Shown piece by piece: positions 62,574 through 64,000 of a stretch of 64,000 bases of DNA. The notes beneath the pieces are model-generated. The model made no database searches. It saw only the letters and a list, made by a program, of their open reading frames with translations, and was not told the DNA's origin. The stretch spans positions 1,178,001-1,242,000 of the forward strand of contig JAJFZO010000344.1 of NCBI GenBank assembly GCA_021397835.1, read 5' to 3'. Numbering within the stretch: the stretch's first letter is position 1; each line of letters starts with the position of its first letter. Source of the DNA: Moringa oleifera (Eukaryota > Streptophyta > Magnoliopsida > Brassicales > Moringaceae). The position numbers were made by a program, and so were the translations under genes.

Positions 62574-63599
62574 TGTCAATCAATTTTTACAGGTAGGATG
62601 ATCCTATACCATTTAGAAATGCAACATTTATGTGGAGCACATGATAAATCATGCTTCATTTAATTTCATAAAAAATTCAACAGCATATCACTATAGTTCT
62701 TCGAGTACATGACCAATGTAGAAATTGAGGATCATATAATAATCTCCTCTATTGAAACAAATTTTTCAAATTTGGTCACTATCATTACAAATTTATTTTT
62801 ATTTAATGATGATCATTGTAAGTATTATTGCTATTTCATTTTTAATAATCATTACAAAAATACAAATATAATTATAAAATCTTATAAAATTAAATTATTA
62901 AAATATTTTAACTAATAACCAATCATCATTTCACATAAAGTCTTTAGATAAATTTGTAAATCTTTATAATTTATAAGTTATGAAATGTTTTAATTTGTTA
63001 CAATCAATAATTATAATAATTAATTTAAATCTCATCCTAAACTTCTTTTGTATTATTAAAAACTTTTTCTCATGCTACCATTATTCATGAGAAATAATAC
63101 CGATTGGGATGTTTTTTCTTTCTTATGGTGACATTTGATTTTTCGATGTCATAGTGTGAAGTTACTCAATATACTGAAAAAATATTTGTATAGGAACAAG
63201 TGAATTGATGCAATTTTGTATTTATATATAAACAAAAAGTAAATGAATTGAAAATAAAAATATAAAAAGTTACAGATTCTTCCTCCTTGATTGTTACATA
63301 CAATACTATTATTTGCTCAATACTTTATTTATAACATAATACTGAATATTAGACCATGAGTATTTCATTTGCCTTTTACTTTAGATAACGATTTATCTCA
63401 TGCTCTAATTTAGGCTGCATGATAGTTCACTTGCTATTAAAAATTTCTCGAGAAGCAAACTTAAATCAAGGTCCACAAAGCTCCTTTTTGGTCATATTAG
63501 CTGGAAAAGAGCCATGCCAATAGCTGGAAAAGAACAAACAAACATAAAAGCTGATACTAATAAAAAGAAAAAAAGGTAATTATAAATTGGGGACAACAG
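62571..63599. other. AT-rich sequence upstream of TNP2; no gene seen
   Basis: Expected to hold the transposase promoter and the 5' terminal region of the CACTA element, but no terminal repeat, TATA-initiator pair or subterminal array like that at 54690 is visible. The frame at 62709-62915 is low-complexity. Confidence 0.5.
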
Positions 63600-64000
63600 A
63601 TTAATTCAGACCCCTCACCTAGGTCTAGAATCCTTAGTCCAAATCTGGAATCACTCAGCCAGGCCTGGAACCCCCAGACCCCTCACTCAGATCTGGAAAC
63701 TCTAGTCCAGATCTGGAACCCCTCACCCCTCACCCAATCTGGAACCCCAACCCATTTTGGAACCCTTCACCCAGGTCCGAAACTCTCAGCCTAGATGTGG
63801 AACCCCATCCCAGATTTGGAACCCCTCTCACAATGATCTGAAACACTCAGCCTAGATCTAGAATTCCAGCCAAGATCTGGAACTCCTCTCCCCCAGATTC
63901 GAAACAATCAGCCTAAATCTAGAACACCAGCCCAGATTTGAAACTATTCTCACCCAAATCCGAAACTCTCATCCCACATTCAGGAACTCATACATCTAAA
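63600..64000. repeat. C-rich tandem array, 61-bp period of three ~20-bp subunits
   Basis: CAGCCTAGATCTGG-like landmarks lie at 63787, 63848 and 63909, exactly 61 bases apart. Each 61-base unit is made of three related blocks of the form CAGATCTGGAACCCC. Earlier units are more irregular. The array runs off the window. It is compositionally unlike its AT-rich neighbours. Confidence 0.88.

Larger units (their letters stand above)
54646..64000 (-). mobile_element. Large autonomous-type CACTA element, right end not seen
   Basis: The 3' end begins CACTACAACAAAATAGCC at 54646, followed by a 60-base subterminal array. Two minus-strand genes follow: the protease-fusion gene (55817-58935) and the TNP2 transposase (59094-62466), so the element's 5' end is on the right. 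No reverse copy of the terminal sequence (ending TTGTAGTG) occurs between 62466 and 64000, so that end is outside the window or has been lost; the end coordinate given is only the window edge. With just three premature stops over about 5.4 kb of coding sequence, it looks far younger than the other elements here. Confidence 0.82.

Noticed and set aside
1..64000. The window could be from a plant mitochondrial genome
   Set aside because: ccmFn and all the tRNAs are heavily mutated, DNA transposons with spliced genes are present, and the duplicate copies are well diverged; plant mitochondrial DNA mutates slowly and keeps repeats near identical.
62571..64000. Right terminal repeat of the large CACTA element
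   Set aside because: No sequence ending in TTGTAGTG was found by eye on the plus strand; it is reported as not seen.
1..64000. CRISPR arrays, bacterial-type operons, riboswitches
   Set aside because: The tandem arrays lack unique spacers and the genome is plainly plant nuclear DNA; nothing supports these features.

Overview
The window is nuclear DNA of a flowering plant. It is AT-rich, has almost no intact open frames, carries several DNA transposons with plant-type introns, and contains decayed copies of plant mitochondrial genes. No intact protein-coding gene apart from transposon genes could be supported. The species cannot be named from the sequence.

Background. Most of the non-transposon sequence appears to be old nuclear mitochondrial DNA (NUMT). 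Two loci anchor this. The first is a trnS(GCU)-trnF(GAA)-trnP(UGG) cluster on the minus strand at 1597-2355, with a second copy at 42709-43483. The second is a nearly full-length, heavily mutated ccmFn (cytochrome c maturation) gene at 32907-34606. Both are decayed mainly by C-to-T and G-to-A changes. The long gene-free stretches between them (2.4-8.9, 9.9-32.9, 38.2-39.2 and 43.5-50.6 kb) look like plant mitochondrial spacer, but only the anchors prove it. A short frame at 10176-10337 resembles a mitovirus polymerase.

Duplication. Positions 1-9851 and about 41152-52037 are two copies of one segment. In one 60-base comparison they differ at 8 positions, all transitions. Both copies contain the same MULE end with the same flanking sequence, the tRNA cluster and the same GC-rich minisatellite, so the duplication came after those insertions. 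Several later deletions between 4-base direct repeats distinguish the copies.

Transposons. (1) MULE 39186-42205 has a broken mudrA; its second copy runs off the left edge. (2) A 2.8-kb non-autonomous CACTA element at 35449-38220 has a matching TGC target duplication and a relic of a Ulp1-type protease. (3) A CACTA element at 50612-54277 contains the minisatellite, an AT-rich tandem array and a transposase fragment. (4) A large, young-looking CACTA element starts at 54646 and probably runs past the right edge. It carries two minus-strand genes: a three-exon TNP2 transposase (59094-62466, two premature stops) and a twelve-exon gene (55817-58935, one premature stop) joining a plant transposon domain to a Ulp1/C48 cysteine protease whose catalytic residues are intact. 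Every intron in both models has GT-AG ends and keeps phase. Elements 2 and 4 share the protease and a common palindromic core in their terminal repeats, so they are probably relatives.

The right edge (63600-64000) is a C-rich tandem array with a 61-base period and no clear affiliation.
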